Of a stretch of DNA of 56,562 nucleotides, positions 37,669 to 48,200 are shown one piece after another. The stretch lies in IMG/VR virus record IMGVR_UViG_3300021959_000047, positions 1 to 56,562 of that record, one strand, 5' to 3'. The first letter of the stretch is position 1. Every line of letters begins with the position of its first letter. A program made the translations under genes and the position numbers. Source of the DNA: a virus. The notes beneath the pieces are model-generated. The model saw only the letters and a program-made list of their open reading frames with translations. It was not told where the DNA came from and did no database searches.

Positions 37669-39048
37669 ATGAGTAGTGGAAAAAAATTTTTAATGGCATC
37701 GGGTGGCAGCGGCGGCGAGTCTGGATGGATTAGAGTATTTGGAGATTCTGGTGATCGTAATTATTTTACTGATGTTCATGTAGATAGTAGTGATGATATT
37801 TATGCAGTAGGATATGCTGGATATAATTATCCCTCACAAACTTATTTTGAAGGATCGGTTGCTAAGTATGACACTGATGGAAATTTGCAATGGCAAAAAT
37901 TAATTGAGCATGACACTTCTCCTGATAATAACTGTATTCTTCACAGCGTAGCTGAAGCTCCCGCCAATAGCAATGTTATTTATGTTATAGGATACACACG
38001 CCAAGGATATTCGTCGGGAAACTCTATTATCGACAAAGCATTAGTAAGACGACTAAATAAATCTGATGGCTCTAGGTATAGTAATGCAAATACAACATAC
38101 TACTTTGGAACATCTGCAGACCCAGGAACTATAATCTATGAAAATGGAGTGTTTGACAGTAATAGCAATATTTGTTTAGTTGGAAGAACAGACGCAGGAG
38201 GTGGAAACACTGCGTTTTTTGCAAAGAAAATGGACGTTAATTTAAATAGTCTTTCAGGAAGTTTTAACAGCCACATACATGGAAGTTCTAACGATGAAGG
38301 GGAAGACATTGTTGTAGATAGCTCTAATAATATTTACATAGTTGGACAAACAGGCAGCGGAGGTTCAGGTAGCTACGATCAATTTATTGCAAAATACAAT
38401 AATGCTGGTACTTTACTATGGCAAAGGGCTATTGGGTATAGTAGCGGTGACTTGTGTTACGCTGCTACACTAGATAGTTCAGGCGACATACTTATGGCAG
38501 GGACGTTGCGCCCAGGAGCATTTGCAGCTTCTATAGTAAAAATTAACAGTAGTGGAACACTTCAATCCACTATTGCATACAGAGACACTGCAAACAGCGG
38601 GGCGTCTGCTTTTTATGACGTTGCTGTAGACAGTAGTGGTAACATATACGGCGTTGGAACAGATGGTGGAAGCGATGCATTGATAATGAAGTTTTCAAGC
38701 AACGGTACTTTACTATGGCAAAATTATTTTTATGCAGGAGGGGTAACTCATTTTAGTGGCATTAAAATCGACAGTAACGATCAGCCGATTGTATGTGGTT
38801 ATTCTAATGGAATTATTAATGGTGAATACCAAGCATTGCTTTTAAAGTTACCATCAGATGGTAGTGGTCATGGAACTTATGGTTATCATACTTATGCTTC
38901 CTCAAGTTTAAGCTCTATGTCATTAACTCCAACAGTAACTACAACTAGCTTAACGGTAGCAGCACTAAGTGTAAGTACTGCTAGTGATAGTACTATTGCT
39001 GAACCTAAAACTTCAACATACACTGAGTGGGCAGATTACGAAATCTAA
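37669..39048 (+). CDS. beta-propeller adhesin (SBBP-like repeats), 459 aa
   Basis: At least five repeats of the SBBP type, each with VDSSxxIYxVG and a KYxxxGxLxWQ segment (VDSSDDIYAVGYAG, VDSSNNIYIVGQTGSGG, AKYNNAGTLLWQRAIG, VDSSGNIYGVGTDGG). These build a propeller. Location directly downstream of the second fibre and upstream of a tail assembly chaperone marks it as a likely fibre tip or receptor-binding protein. Codon use and context show no interruption; host transfer of the domain is possible. Confidence 0.82.
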   Translation: MSSGKKFLMASGGSGGESGWIRVFGDSGDRNYFTDVHVDSSDDIYAVGYAGYNYPSQTYFEGSVAKYDTDGNLQWQKLIEHDTSPDNNCILHSVAEAPANSNVIYVIGYTRQGYSSGNSIIDKALVRRLNKSDGSRYSNANTTYYFGTSADPGTIIYENGVFDSNSNICLVGRTDAGGGNTAFFAKKMDVNLNSLSGSFNSHIHGSSNDEGEDIVVDSSNNIYIVGQTGSGGSGSYDQFIAKYNNAGTLLWQRAIGYSSGDLCYAATLDSSGDILMAGTLRPGAFAASIVKINSSGTLQSTIAYRDTANSGASAFYDVAVDSSGNIYGVGTDGGSDALIMKFSSNGTLLWQNYFYAGGVTHFSGIKIDSNDQPIVCGYSNGIINGEYQALLLKLPSDGSGHGTYGYHTYASSSLSSMSLTPTVTTTSLTVAALSVSTASDSTIAEPKTSTYTEWADYEI

Positions 39049-39065
39049 ACTAAAAGGAAAAAACT

Positions 39066-39527
39066 ATGGTATATGCAAAAATACAAAATGGAGAAGTGTC
39101 GGTATATCCGTATTCTATCGCACAATTAAAACTGGATAATCCTAATACTTCTTTTCCAAAGTCTATTACAGAAAGTGTATTAGAACGTTTTGATGTTTAT
39201 CCTGTAACAATTGAAAGACCTGATTACACTATCAGAACTCAAAAATTGGTAGAGGATACTAATCCAACATTAGTAGAGGATGTCTGGACATTAAACTTTA
39301 ATGTGGTCAGTAAGACAGCAGAAGAGATACAGGCATATGACGATTTATATGCTGAAAGAAACAGAAACATACGCAATAACAAGATAGCAGAAACAGATTG
39401 GTGGGCACTACCTGACAGTCCTGCCATGACAGATGCACAGACAGCATATCGTCAAGCACTACGTGATATTACAACACACTCTAACTGGCCTCATCTTGAG
39501 GATTCAGATTGGCCCACCAAACCATAA
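39066..39527 (+). CDS. phage tail assembly chaperone-like protein, 153 aa
   Basis: C-terminal half matches the Phage_tail_APC pattern: RNRNIRNNKIAETDWWALPD, AYRQALRDITTHSNWP and DWPTKP. The N-terminal half is beta-rich. Family members assist tail fibre or tail assembly. Located after the propeller gene. Good ribosome context (AAAAGGAAA). Confidence 0.82.
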   Translation: MVYAKIQNGEVSVYPYSIAQLKLDNPNTSFPKSITESVLERFDVYPVTIERPDYTIRTQKLVEDTNPTLVEDVWTLNFNVVSKTAEEIQAYDDLYAERNRNIRNNKIAETDWWALPDSPAMTDAQTAYRQALRDITTHSNWPHLEDSDWPTKP

Positions 39528-39537
39528 GATATAGCAA

Positions 39538-39792
39538 ATGTCCGACATTAAATTATCATCAGACGAGTTTGAAGAAATGCTAGATCGTGCAGCCAGACGT
39601 GGAGCTAAAGAGGCACTACGTTCTATTGGACTGTTAGATGACGATGCACATAGAGACATTACAGAGATGCGAAGTTTACTTGAAGCATGGAGAGATACTC
39701 GTAAATCTATATGGTCAACTGTAGTAAAATTATTCACTGTCGGTACACTGACATTTATTGCAGGGGCAGTGTGGATGACAATGGGTAAGTAA
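39538..39792 (+). CDS. small membrane protein, 84 aa (RGAKEALRSIGL)
   Basis: LSSDEFEEMLDRAARRGAKE then ALRSIGL and EMRSLLEAWRDTRKSI, followed by one C-terminal membrane helix (LFTVGTLTFIAGAVWMT). Similar short proteins occur in roseobacter prophages and marine phages. Helical membrane-anchored protein; could contribute to lysis or to DNA ejection, both unproven. Confidence 0.78.
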   Translation: MSDIKLSSDEFEEMLDRAARRGAKEALRSIGLLDDDAHRDITEMRSLLEAWRDTRKSIWSTVVKLFTVGTLTFIAGAVWMTMGK

Positions 39793-39804
39793 AGGTATAA
39801 TACA

Positions 39805-42800
39805 ATGGTAAATAAAACCAACGGATACGATGCAGAAACAGGCACATATTATCATATGGGCAAAGCATTTGATAATGCAACAGACTATTCGGCATCTGTG
39901 CAAGCATTACGAACAAGCCTTGGAATGGATGGTACAAAGGAATCTGGTCAAGCTTCTTCTCAGTTGTCTGATGTAGAACAAAGATTAGTCAACGACTTTG
40001 GTTGGACAGATAATGGTAACGGCACCCTAACCGCAAAAAGTACAGGCAAAGTATATGATCACGAAGCGGGAACAACTTTTGCTGAACGACATGGATTATC
40101 ACAAGACTACTCTCCTGAAAGTGCATCTATAGATTTGGCTCAAACATCTACTGAAAGCTCTACGCAAAAATTAACTCAAAGTACTAATTCAGACATTGAA
40201 GTACCTACTATGCATGTTGAGTTTAAACGTGATGAAGCTGGCAACATTTTAAAAGATGCTGAAGGTAAAAATGTTGTTGAATCTTTTGGTGTAAAATATG
40301 CAGATGGCACCATTAGTTATACTGGTGCAGGCAGAGAGGGTGTCCTTGAAGCTGCAAGGCAACGTTCCCAAGCATTAGAATACAATAAATACATAAATGA
40401 TAATAGAACTCGTGAAGACTTTGCAAGTGATCAAGAGTATCAAAACCATATGATTGTTAAAAACATTCGTATTGGTCAAGGCGCATACAAAATTATAAAT
40501 AATAAAGATGGTACTAGTACTCTGTATGCTCCAAGTAATATTATTATAACGTCAGGAACTGCAGAGCAAATTAAAAATGAGTATCGTAGTCGGTCTAATA
40601 AACTTAATATGGCCTTGACTAGGGCACAGAAAGAACCTTCCATTACTCCATTTGGAGTACGGTTTATGATGGAGCAGCAAGGATATGCTACTGAAAAAGA
40701 TGTTTATAAAAAGCTGTACCAAGATTATAAAAACAGAGGACAAGACCTTAAAAATATTTTAAACAATTGGGGAAATTTAGCAGTAGACCAAAATCTTAAA
40801 GGTGGCCCAGAGTTTGCTAAAGGGGCTATGGGATATCTTAACAACATAGCATTTCCTACACAAACTACACAGTATGAAGATTTTGATACAGATTTTGAAA
40901 ACAATTATCTAAACTTTAAATCTAACTATACCCTTCAAGATGATCCATCCTATGCAAGCTATGATGACTTTTTGTTTGCTACTACAGGACAAGCTCCAGA
41001 AACTACACAAACTACTACGGGTACAGGTACATACGATACTAATAAAGATGTAGGCATTACTGGTGCGGGAACAACCACAGGCGGTGGCATGACAGGTACT
41101 GCAGGAACAGAAGTAGGTGGAACGGGTACAAGTCTTCCAACTTTAGATAACTTGCCTAGCACTATTCCTTTTGGTGACAATACAGGCATAGGTGGTACTA
41201 TGACAGGTACAGGAGGAACACAAGTAACAGGAACAGGTACTACAACTCAACAGTCTACGCCTACAAATTATAATCCATATGCAGGTACGTTTACCTATAC
41301 AGGCTCACCTACAGATCAAATGGCGGCAGGAGTATTTACTATGGGACAGACTCCTCCACAAGCAACGCAAGGTGGCATTGGTGGTGGTATGACAGGACAG
41401 GCAGGAACACCTGTAGGTCAAACAGAGGTACGTATGTATCGTAATGCTGCAGGTTTAACTGCAGGTATTACCTTTGTAAACGGTCAACCACAGACTCCAA
41501 TCCCTCAAGGGTTCTACCCAGTAAGTGCGCAGCCACAACAAGCTATGGGTAATACTTCTGTTGACATGTCTAACACACAGGTGCAAATGGCACAAGGTGG
41601 GGTTATATATGCACAGACGGGTGTGGATGTAACAGGGGCAACAGACTATCAGTCTACCTCTGATACTCTTGAAACTAAAGCTACGCCTACTACACTAGGG
41701 CAACAGTATGTTCCAATCCAACCTGAGATTGCTGATAATGCTGGTATTACTGACATTATGGAGTACCAAGCTAAAACCCCAGGGTTACCTGAAGGTGCCG
41801 CTGTGGTTCCTGCGGGTATTACAGAAACACAAGGGCAGTTTGTAAGCCCTAAACAAGGACAGGTAACTGGGGATGTAACAACTACGACTACAGGTGCAAC
41901 TACCACTATGGCAAGTATACCTGATCAGACAAATGCAAACCTAATGACTGCAGCACAAACTGCCCCTGCAGTAAACACTGCCGTAGAAGCTACACAAGCA
42001 GCCACACTTGCCCCTGAAGACTCTAAGGCACAGATTACTGCAGCACAGGCAACAAGTAGTTCTGTGTCCAACTTAGAAGCAGCTACAGGTAATCATATTA
42101 AACTTGAGAATCCTACTACCCGTGAGATCATGGACGGTGAGATTATCTCAGGTTCAGCAGATGCACAGAAAGCAGCTAAGTTTACAGAGCAAATACAAGC
42201 AGCAGAAGCTACACCATCTAAACAGGCTACAGTACAAGGTCAGTTAGAAGGTATGATGCAGCAGTTTGAAGGAGGTGCTACTCCTCCGTGGGCTGCAGGA
42301 GCAATGAGAGCAGCTACACAAACACTTGCTGCTCGTGGTTTGGGTGCCTCATCTATGGCAGGACAGGCTGTTATACAGGCAGCTATGGAATCTGCACTTC
42401 CAATCGCACAAGCAGATGCACAAACAATTGCATCTTTCGAAGCACAGAACTTGTCAAATCGTCAGCAACGTGCTATGCTTGCAGCACAACAACGTGCCGA
42501 ATTTATGGGACAAGAGTTTGACCAAGACTTCCAAGCTAAAGTATTTAATGCTACAAAGATTGGTGAAGTTGCGAACATAAACTTTACTGCTGAACAGCAG
42601 ATTGCTCTTGAGAACTCTCGTGCAGCTAACACAATGGAGTTGCAGAACCTTAACAACGAACAAGCTTTAGTAATGGCAGAGGCAGCAGCACTATCTCAAT
42701 TAGATGCAGCTAACCTAAACAACAGACAGCAAGCTGCAGTACAGAATGCTCAGAACTTCTTGTCTCTTGAAATGCAGAACCTGTCAAACAAACAGCAGAC

Positions 42801-43431
42801 AGAGTTGTTTAAGAAACAAAATCAGATACAGGCATTGTTTAACGATCAGGCAGCTATTAATGCTGCAGAACAATTCAATGCTACATCAGAGAATCAGACC
42901 GATCAGTTCTTTGCTTCATTAACTGCTGATGTATCTAAGCATAACTCTATCCAAGCTAATGCACAGGCACAGTTCAATGCAGGCGAAGCTAATGCGATGA
43001 CTAAGTTCACAGAAGAAATTAACAATCAACGTGAACAGTTCAACGCAAACAACCGTCTTGTTATTGACCAATCAAATGCACAGTGGCGTAGAGAGATTGC
43101 TACTGCAGACACAGCACAGGTAAACAGAGCTAACGAGATCAATGCATCTAATGTTCTTGGAATGAACCAAGCTGCTTACAATAACTTATGGAACTACTAC
43201 AGTGATAGTATGTCATGGGCATGGACATCTGCAGAGAATGAACGTGAACGTGCTGTTAACTTGGCTATCGAACAGCTAAGAGCAGACAGTAAAAAAGACA
43301 TTCAGAATATTGTCAACGACTACAACTCTTCCGCAAACTTCGGTGCAATGATTGGTAAAATTATGACAACTGACTTGTCTGGTAGTTTCTTAGAAGGTGC
43401 ATGGGATTCACTGACAAGCGTATTTGATTAG
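39805..43431 (+). CDS. large internal virion protein, Gln/Asn-rich helical, 1208 aa
   Basis: N-terminal charged domain of about 370 residues, then a Thr/Gly low-complexity linker (GTGTYDTNKDVGITGAG, about 395-560), MAQGGVIYAQTGVDVTG at 595-611, and a long helical C-terminal half with repeated NLSNRQQ/NLNNRQQ/NLSNKQQ units, about 880-1010. Such proteins are ejected with the DNA in podoviruses. No lysozyme motif visible. Mainly membrane-free apart from short Ala-rich patches. Confidence 0.78.
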   Translation: MVNKTNGYDAETGTYYHMGKAFDNATDYSASVQALRTSLGMDGTKESGQASSQLSDVEQRLVNDFGWTDNGNGTLTAKSTGKVYDHEAGTTFAERHGLSQDYSPESASIDLAQTSTESSTQKLTQSTNSDIEVPTMHVEFKRDEAGNILKDAEGKNVVESFGVKYADGTISYTGAGREGVLEAARQRSQALEYNKYINDNRTREDFASDQEYQNHMIVKNIRIGQGAYKIINNKDGTSTLYAPSNIIITSGTAEQIKNEYRSRSNKLNMALTRAQKEPSITPFGVRFMMEQQGYATEKDVYKKLYQDYKNRGQDLKNILNNWGNLAVDQNLKGGPEFAKGAMGYLNNIAFPTQTTQYEDFDTDFENNYLNFKSNYTLQDDPSYASYDDFLFATTGQAPETTQTTTGTGTYDTNKDVGITGAGTTTGGGMTGTAGTEVGGTGTSLPTLDNLPSTIPFGDNTGIGGTMTGTGGTQVTGTGTTTQQSTPTNYNPYAGTFTYTGSPTDQMAAGVFTMGQTPPQATQGGIGGGMTGQAGTPVGQTEVRMYRNAAGLTAGITFVNGQPQTPIPQGFYPVSAQPQQAMGNTSVDMSNTQVQMAQGGVIYAQTGVDVTGATDYQSTSDTLETKATPTTLGQQYVPIQPEIADNAGITDIMEYQAKTPGLPEGAAVVPAGITETQGQFVSPKQGQVTGDVTTTTTGATTTMASIPDQTNANLMTAAQTAPAVNTAVEATQAATLAPEDSKAQITAAQATSSSVSNLEAATGNHIKLENPTTREIMDGEIISGSADAQKAAKFTEQIQAAEATPSKQATVQGQLEGMMQQFEGGATPPWAAGAMRAATQTLAARGLGASSMAGQAVIQAAMESALPIAQADAQTIASFEAQNLSNRQQRAMLAAQQRAEFMGQEFDQDFQAKVFNATKIGEVANINFTAEQQIALENSRAANTMELQNLNNEQALVMAEAAALSQLDAANLNNRQQAAVQNAQNFLSLEMQNLSNKQQTELFKKQNQIQALFNDQAAINAAEQFNATSENQTDQFFASLTADVSKHNSIQANAQAQFNAGEANAMTKFTEEINNQREQFNANNRLVIDQSNAQWRREIATADTAQVNRANEINASNVLGMNQAAYNNLWNYYSDSMSWAWTSAENERERAVNLAIEQLRADSKKDIQNIVNDYNSSANFGAMIGKIMTTDLSGSFLEGAWDSLTSVFD

Positions 43432-43440
43432 GAGTTTTAA

Positions 43441-43644
43441 ATGTATAATCAAGCATACAAAGCATATAAAGGTCTTCCTAAAGTGGAGGATGCCCCAGTT
43501 AAAAAGGTTCGTAAGACAGGCTTGCTGGGACGTAGTGTTACACAAACTAATGAACAAGCTCCTGCACCCAAGGAACCAAAGGATGTAGTAGCTAACTACG
43601 TACACATGCTGGCAAAAGCAAGAAAGGCTTTTAAAGATGGCTAA
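43441..43644 (+). CDS. small basic protein, 67 aa
   Basis: MYNQAYKAYKGLPKVEDAPV, Pro/Lys-rich middle (TNEQAPAPKEPKD) and a C-terminal helix (YVHMLAKARKAFKDG). GGAG precedes the ATG. Overlaps the next gene by eight bases. Unknown; in the internal virion protein region. Confidence 0.7.
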   Translation: MYNQAYKAYKGLPKVEDAPVKKVRKTGLLGRSVTQTNEQAPAPKEPKDVVANYVHMLAKARKAFKDG

Positions 43645-44176
43645 GTTTAGTGAAGAGCAAATGATAGATGCCCCTATTCCTGGGCAAGCTTTAACGGGTA
43701 AGTTGGGAAACTATCCTTGGCAACAGCCATCACAGTTTAATACTGTAGAAGAGGCTAGTGAATTTTATATTAAACGAATTACAGATGAACAATTCCTTGA
43801 TGACATATTGGACAATATGGAGTTAGGTATTCCTCTAACAACTATGGCAAATGCTCTTCAGATTTCTGGAGTCATGCAGGGTAAACATACTATCGACGTA
43901 GGCATGTTGGTTATACCAGTGATTATGGAAACACTTGCATACGTAGGTGATATGTTTGACGTTGAGTATGACATGGGTACAGAGTTAGATAAAGATGAAA
44001 CACCATCACGTGGTGCTATTGCACTGGCTCTAAAGAAAGTCAAAAAGAAAATGGAAGGCATGGACTTAGAGAAAGCAAAAATGGAACGTGAGCAAGAAGA
44101 ACCTGTAGAAGAACCGATGCCAGAGGAAGAAACAGGTGAACCTGTAATGATTGGACTTATGGCAAGGAGAGTATAA
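43637..44176 (+). CDS. conserved virion-region protein, 179 aa (IDAPIPGQALT motif)
   Basis: MIDAPIPGQALTGKLGNYPW at the start, then a helical domain with ITDEQFLDDILDNMELGIPL and a hydrophobic stretch HTIDVGMLVIPVIMETLAYV, and an acidic Pro/Glu-rich end. The opening motif is common to marine podovirus proteins located between internal virion proteins. TAATG overlap with the next gene. Confidence 0.75.
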   Translation: MAKFSEEQMIDAPIPGQALTGKLGNYPWQQPSQFNTVEEASEFYIKRITDEQFLDDILDNMELGIPLTTMANALQISGVMQGKHTIDVGMLVIPVIMETLAYVGDMFDVEYDMGTELDKDETPSRGAIALALKKVKKKMEGMDLEKAKMEREQEEPVEEPMPEEETGEPVMIGLMARRV

Positions 44177-45258
44177 TGGCTTTTAATTTTGGTGCATTTG
44201 TTGGGGGCTTATCTCAGGGTGTCGTAAAGGGCATCGAAGATGAAGAACAACGTCAACATGAATTTGATAAGATGGCTAAGACAGAGGCCATGCGTCAAGC
44301 TGCTGCCTCTCGTGCCAAACGTGCACAGAAACAAGAGGCTCTTGAAGCATCTATAGGTGCACTAAAGTTTCTTGGATACAATGACCAAGCAGCAGCAGCT
44401 ATTGCTCAACAGGGTGCAGTCGCAGTTGAAATGGCGGTAGATGCTGGACAGAAAGCCATGCAAAAAGGCAAGAACATTAATACAATATTAAGTATGCCTA
44501 ATGTTGGTGAAGACATTGAGTCAAGTAAACCTGAGATTGACTCTACAATTGATGGACCAAAGAAACCTACCATTGGTATGTTTGATGCTCAAGCTTATAA
44601 AGGTTTGTATGAAGACCCAGACGAGGTGTCAAACTCTTATGGTGAACGTCTTGCAATTATATCACAGAAACAAGCTACACTTGCTGAAGATAGTACCGAG
44701 TATAAAAACTTGGAGTCTGAAAAAACTATCTTACTTAAAGATGTGGCGGCATACCATGAGGCACAACGTGAACAAAAAGGTGAGGATGCACCCGATCCTT
44801 CATTGTTTAACTTAGGCACTATCGAAGCAACAGTTAACTCAGTACAGTCTCGTGCTTTATCAGAGTTTAAGTTTGAGTTATCCGATATTGATCGTGCAAT
44901 TGCTAAACGTATAGACGGGGATGAGGGAAGATACGGTGTGGCTATGATGAAAGTAGCAGAGGAATTGCAAAGCACATACGGAAGTCTTGATGATGCATTG
45001 ATGAATGACAAAATAGAATTTCTTAGAGCAGAATCTGTAAAGAATTTAGACTTATATGCAAGGCAAATTGCAACTAAACCAGACTCAGCTTATCATGTAG
45101 CAAAAAGTTCTGCAGCAGAAGCAATGGCTGCAGTGCAACAGAAGCAGGTAAAAATAGGAGATGTAATTATTTGGCAAGAAGATGGTGTACAAAAGATTGC
45201 AGTGTATACAGGATATAATGATCCGATTGAAAATGTTCCTTTGATTATGGTGGAATAA
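44176..45258 (+). CDS. internal virion protein, helical, 360 aa
   Basis: N-terminal Gly/Phe segment (FNFGAFVGGLSQGVVKGIED) followed by long charged helices rich in Ala, Glu and Gln. C-terminal beta patch IGDVIIWQEDGVQKIAVYTG. Placement between large ejection proteins and TAATG coupling to both sides suggests an ejectosome component. No enzyme motif. Confidence 0.75.
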   Translation: MAFNFGAFVGGLSQGVVKGIEDEEQRQHEFDKMAKTEAMRQAAASRAKRAQKQEALEASIGALKFLGYNDQAAAAIAQQGAVAVEMAVDAGQKAMQKGKNINTILSMPNVGEDIESSKPEIDSTIDGPKKPTIGMFDAQAYKGLYEDPDEVSNSYGERLAIISQKQATLAEDSTEYKNLESEKTILLKDVAAYHEAQREQKGEDAPDPSLFNLGTIEATVNSVQSRALSEFKFELSDIDRAIAKRIDGDEGRYGVAMMKVAEELQSTYGSLDDALMNDKIEFLRAESVKNLDLYARQIATKPDSAYHVAKSSAAEAMAAVQQKQVKIGDVIIWQEDGVQKIAVYTGYNDPIENVPLIMVE

Positions 45259-48200
45259 TGGATGACCTATCTTTACAGAACTTCTTTGGTGTGAGTGACA
45301 AGGATGAAGCTTTAGAGGAAATAACTCCAAAGCCTGTTACCATAGAACCTCCTGCTCCCACAGAAGATGATGCACTTAGTAACTTCTTTAATACAAGTAA
45401 AGCTACTGCTGATCCGTTTGTGGACACAGCACCTGATGTACCTGCACCTGTAGAGGTACAGTTTACTGAAGATGAAATGCTTTCCATACAGCTATCCCCT
45501 GAACCAGAAGTCACAAAGAAAACTATCCTTGAGTCTCGTGGAGTAACACCTACAGATGTCCAGACAGAGGACGTAACACGTCTTGAAAAACTCAATGCAG
45601 AGTATATAAACTTTGATGAATACTCTGATGAAGAAATGGCAGAGATAGGCAGTACAGTTGCAGACTTTATGCGTGACGATTTAAAAAAGACACGTGGTTA
45701 TTCTCAACAAGGTTTAATTGATCATGCTATTATCAAAGCAATAGATGGCAAAGCAGGTGGCACACGTGTACTGCTAAAGGCGGGTAACTTATTTGAAACA
45801 ATAACTGCAGGCACAGTAGATCAAATTGAAAATGGTCTAACAGAACTAAATGAAAGTGGCTGGCTTGGTTCCAAAATATATGGAATGATCAACAGTACAG
45901 TCAATCAGTTTGGACGAAAGGCTCTGTCTAAGAATGAAGGGCAGCTTGCAGAAGAGATTGCTGATGCTATTGGTGCAGGCTTTGAGTTCTCTGAAACATT
46001 ACCTGCATATGGACAGATACTTAATGCTGTAGGTCACGCAAACAGTGCTCGTAGGTTTGCTAAAGAAACACGTAAGACAGATAAGATAATTGAACGATAC
46101 AACAAACGCAGTGCTAAACGTGCTGAGTTAGTTAATCGTGAGGCAGCACAAGAAGCCTCATTACGTGCAGCACAAAAGGCTTCAGACAACCCTGCAGTCA
46201 CAGAGGATATGATTCTTACTTTTGAACAGAGACTGTCTGAACAAGCAGGACGTGAGATCAGTATATCTAAAGTCACAAATGGTAAGCTTGAACTTGATCC
46301 TGATAAGATTCGTAGTGTAGGTAATGCCGTTAACACTGAGGTTGCAACTGCTGAACGTAGAGGAGCAACAGATGTAGTCTTAGGCACAGGACGTGTGGAC
46401 TTCAACGAGTTTGCAGAACTGGCTACTGGTGATGAGATCATGATGCCTATACTCAAACCTGAAAAGTTTGATGGTATCGTAGCTGTAGCAACTGACCTAA
46501 AAGAAAAGCACCCAGACTTTTTCAAATCGGATAAACCTGTCATTGACCAATTGGTAGACCTAACTGTGAGTGGTGATCTTGATGGACAAGAGTTAGTAGA
46601 TATGTTAGATAACTACGGCCTGTCATTCGAGGATTACGTACTCAGTGTGGCAGGGTCTGGTAGCACTGCGGGTAGAATCCTTAACAAGTTATCACAGGTT
46701 AAACGTGCACGTCCTTCCTCTGTCAGAGAAGATGCCGCAAGTAAAGCTTTAGTTGAAGCACAAGGTAATATTCGTAAGGGTGTGATGCGAGTAGAGAATG
46801 TTCGTCGTGGTCTACTTGTTTCTCAGTTAGCTACTGCAGCACGTAACGTTCAATCGGGCGTTATCCGTGCACCTATGGAGGGGCTAGGAAACGTAATCGA
46901 CACCGCATTGTGGAAGTTTTCCAATGAGGGCATAGGCAATGGTGTGGGTGCCATGTTTAGTCCCAAGAACTGGAAGGGTAGCTTCAAAGGATTTACATAC
47001 CTGTTCGATGGTAGACCAGATGAGATCAAAGGTTTTGTAAATCTGATACTGGATAGACCAGAACTGTCAGATCAATTTGATCGTATGTTTAATAACCTAA
47101 ACGAGATACAGCAAGCCACAGGACGTGGCACAGGGACTGCCTTTGATAAGGTAATGTCTGGGTTAGAGGACGTGACAGACACACTCAATACTCCTAACCG
47201 TTGGCAAGAATATCTTATTCGTAGGGCCACATTCTTAGGTGAGCTTGAACGACTGACAGAACGTGAGTATGGTATTAACCTAATCGACACACTACAACAG
47301 GGTAAACTGAAGTCTCTGTTGAATGATTCGTCTGATGTAAAACCAGAGGGTGCTCGTAGCTTTATTGATCTAATTGATGACTCAGTTACACAGGCGTTAG
47401 ATATTACATATGCTAAACAGCCTGATGTTCCTGTGTTCAGGAGTACGTCTAACTTTATTGTACGTAACGGCCTAACAACTGTCATGCCTTTCCCTCGTTT
47501 CATGTTCAACTCTATGGAACTGATGGGGCAGTATGCAGGTGGGGCAATGATCCCACTGACACGTAAGATAATAGGCTTAGTGGATAGCACATACGCTGCA
47601 CCGTTAAGTAAAAAGGATAGACAACGTATCAGTCGTAACGCAGTAGGTGTCCTCGGTGGTGGAGGAACATTGTTCGCAGGCATGAGTGCACTAACAGAGG
47701 ACGATGAAGACCCTGAGTCACTACAGCAAAAGATATCCGATGCCTTTATGTCTATAGCTACAGTAGGTGCTGCATATCAGTACCGTATGGGGCATGCTGG
47801 TGAGGTGCCTGCTGACTACAAAGAAGTGTACACAGGTGATGACACGGTAATGGATACGTCACCACAGTTTCCATTGCGACAGTACCTGTACTTAGGTGAG
47901 GCAACCAAACGTTTGAATGAAGGAACATTCGGTGATTGGTTTAAAGCTCGTGAGTTTGTGGAGACATTTGCAGGTACAAACTTCCGTACTGGTACAGGTA
48001 ATGCTATCTTAGATGAGGTTGCACAACTTGCTTCAGGCACAGACTTAACTACAGGTGAACGTGTAGGTGAGGCAGCAGGGGATGCATTGGGCAATTACCT
48101 TGGTACATGGATGGTCCCTCTTGCGCAGGTGATTGAAGCACAACGTGCAACTGGTGAACGTGGACTTGAATACCGTGACGTAAGACAAGACCCTACGCTT

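Noticed and set aside
47072-47683. 203-residue minus-strand frame in the last virion gene
   Set aside because: Antisense shadow within a convincingly coded gene, no start context.
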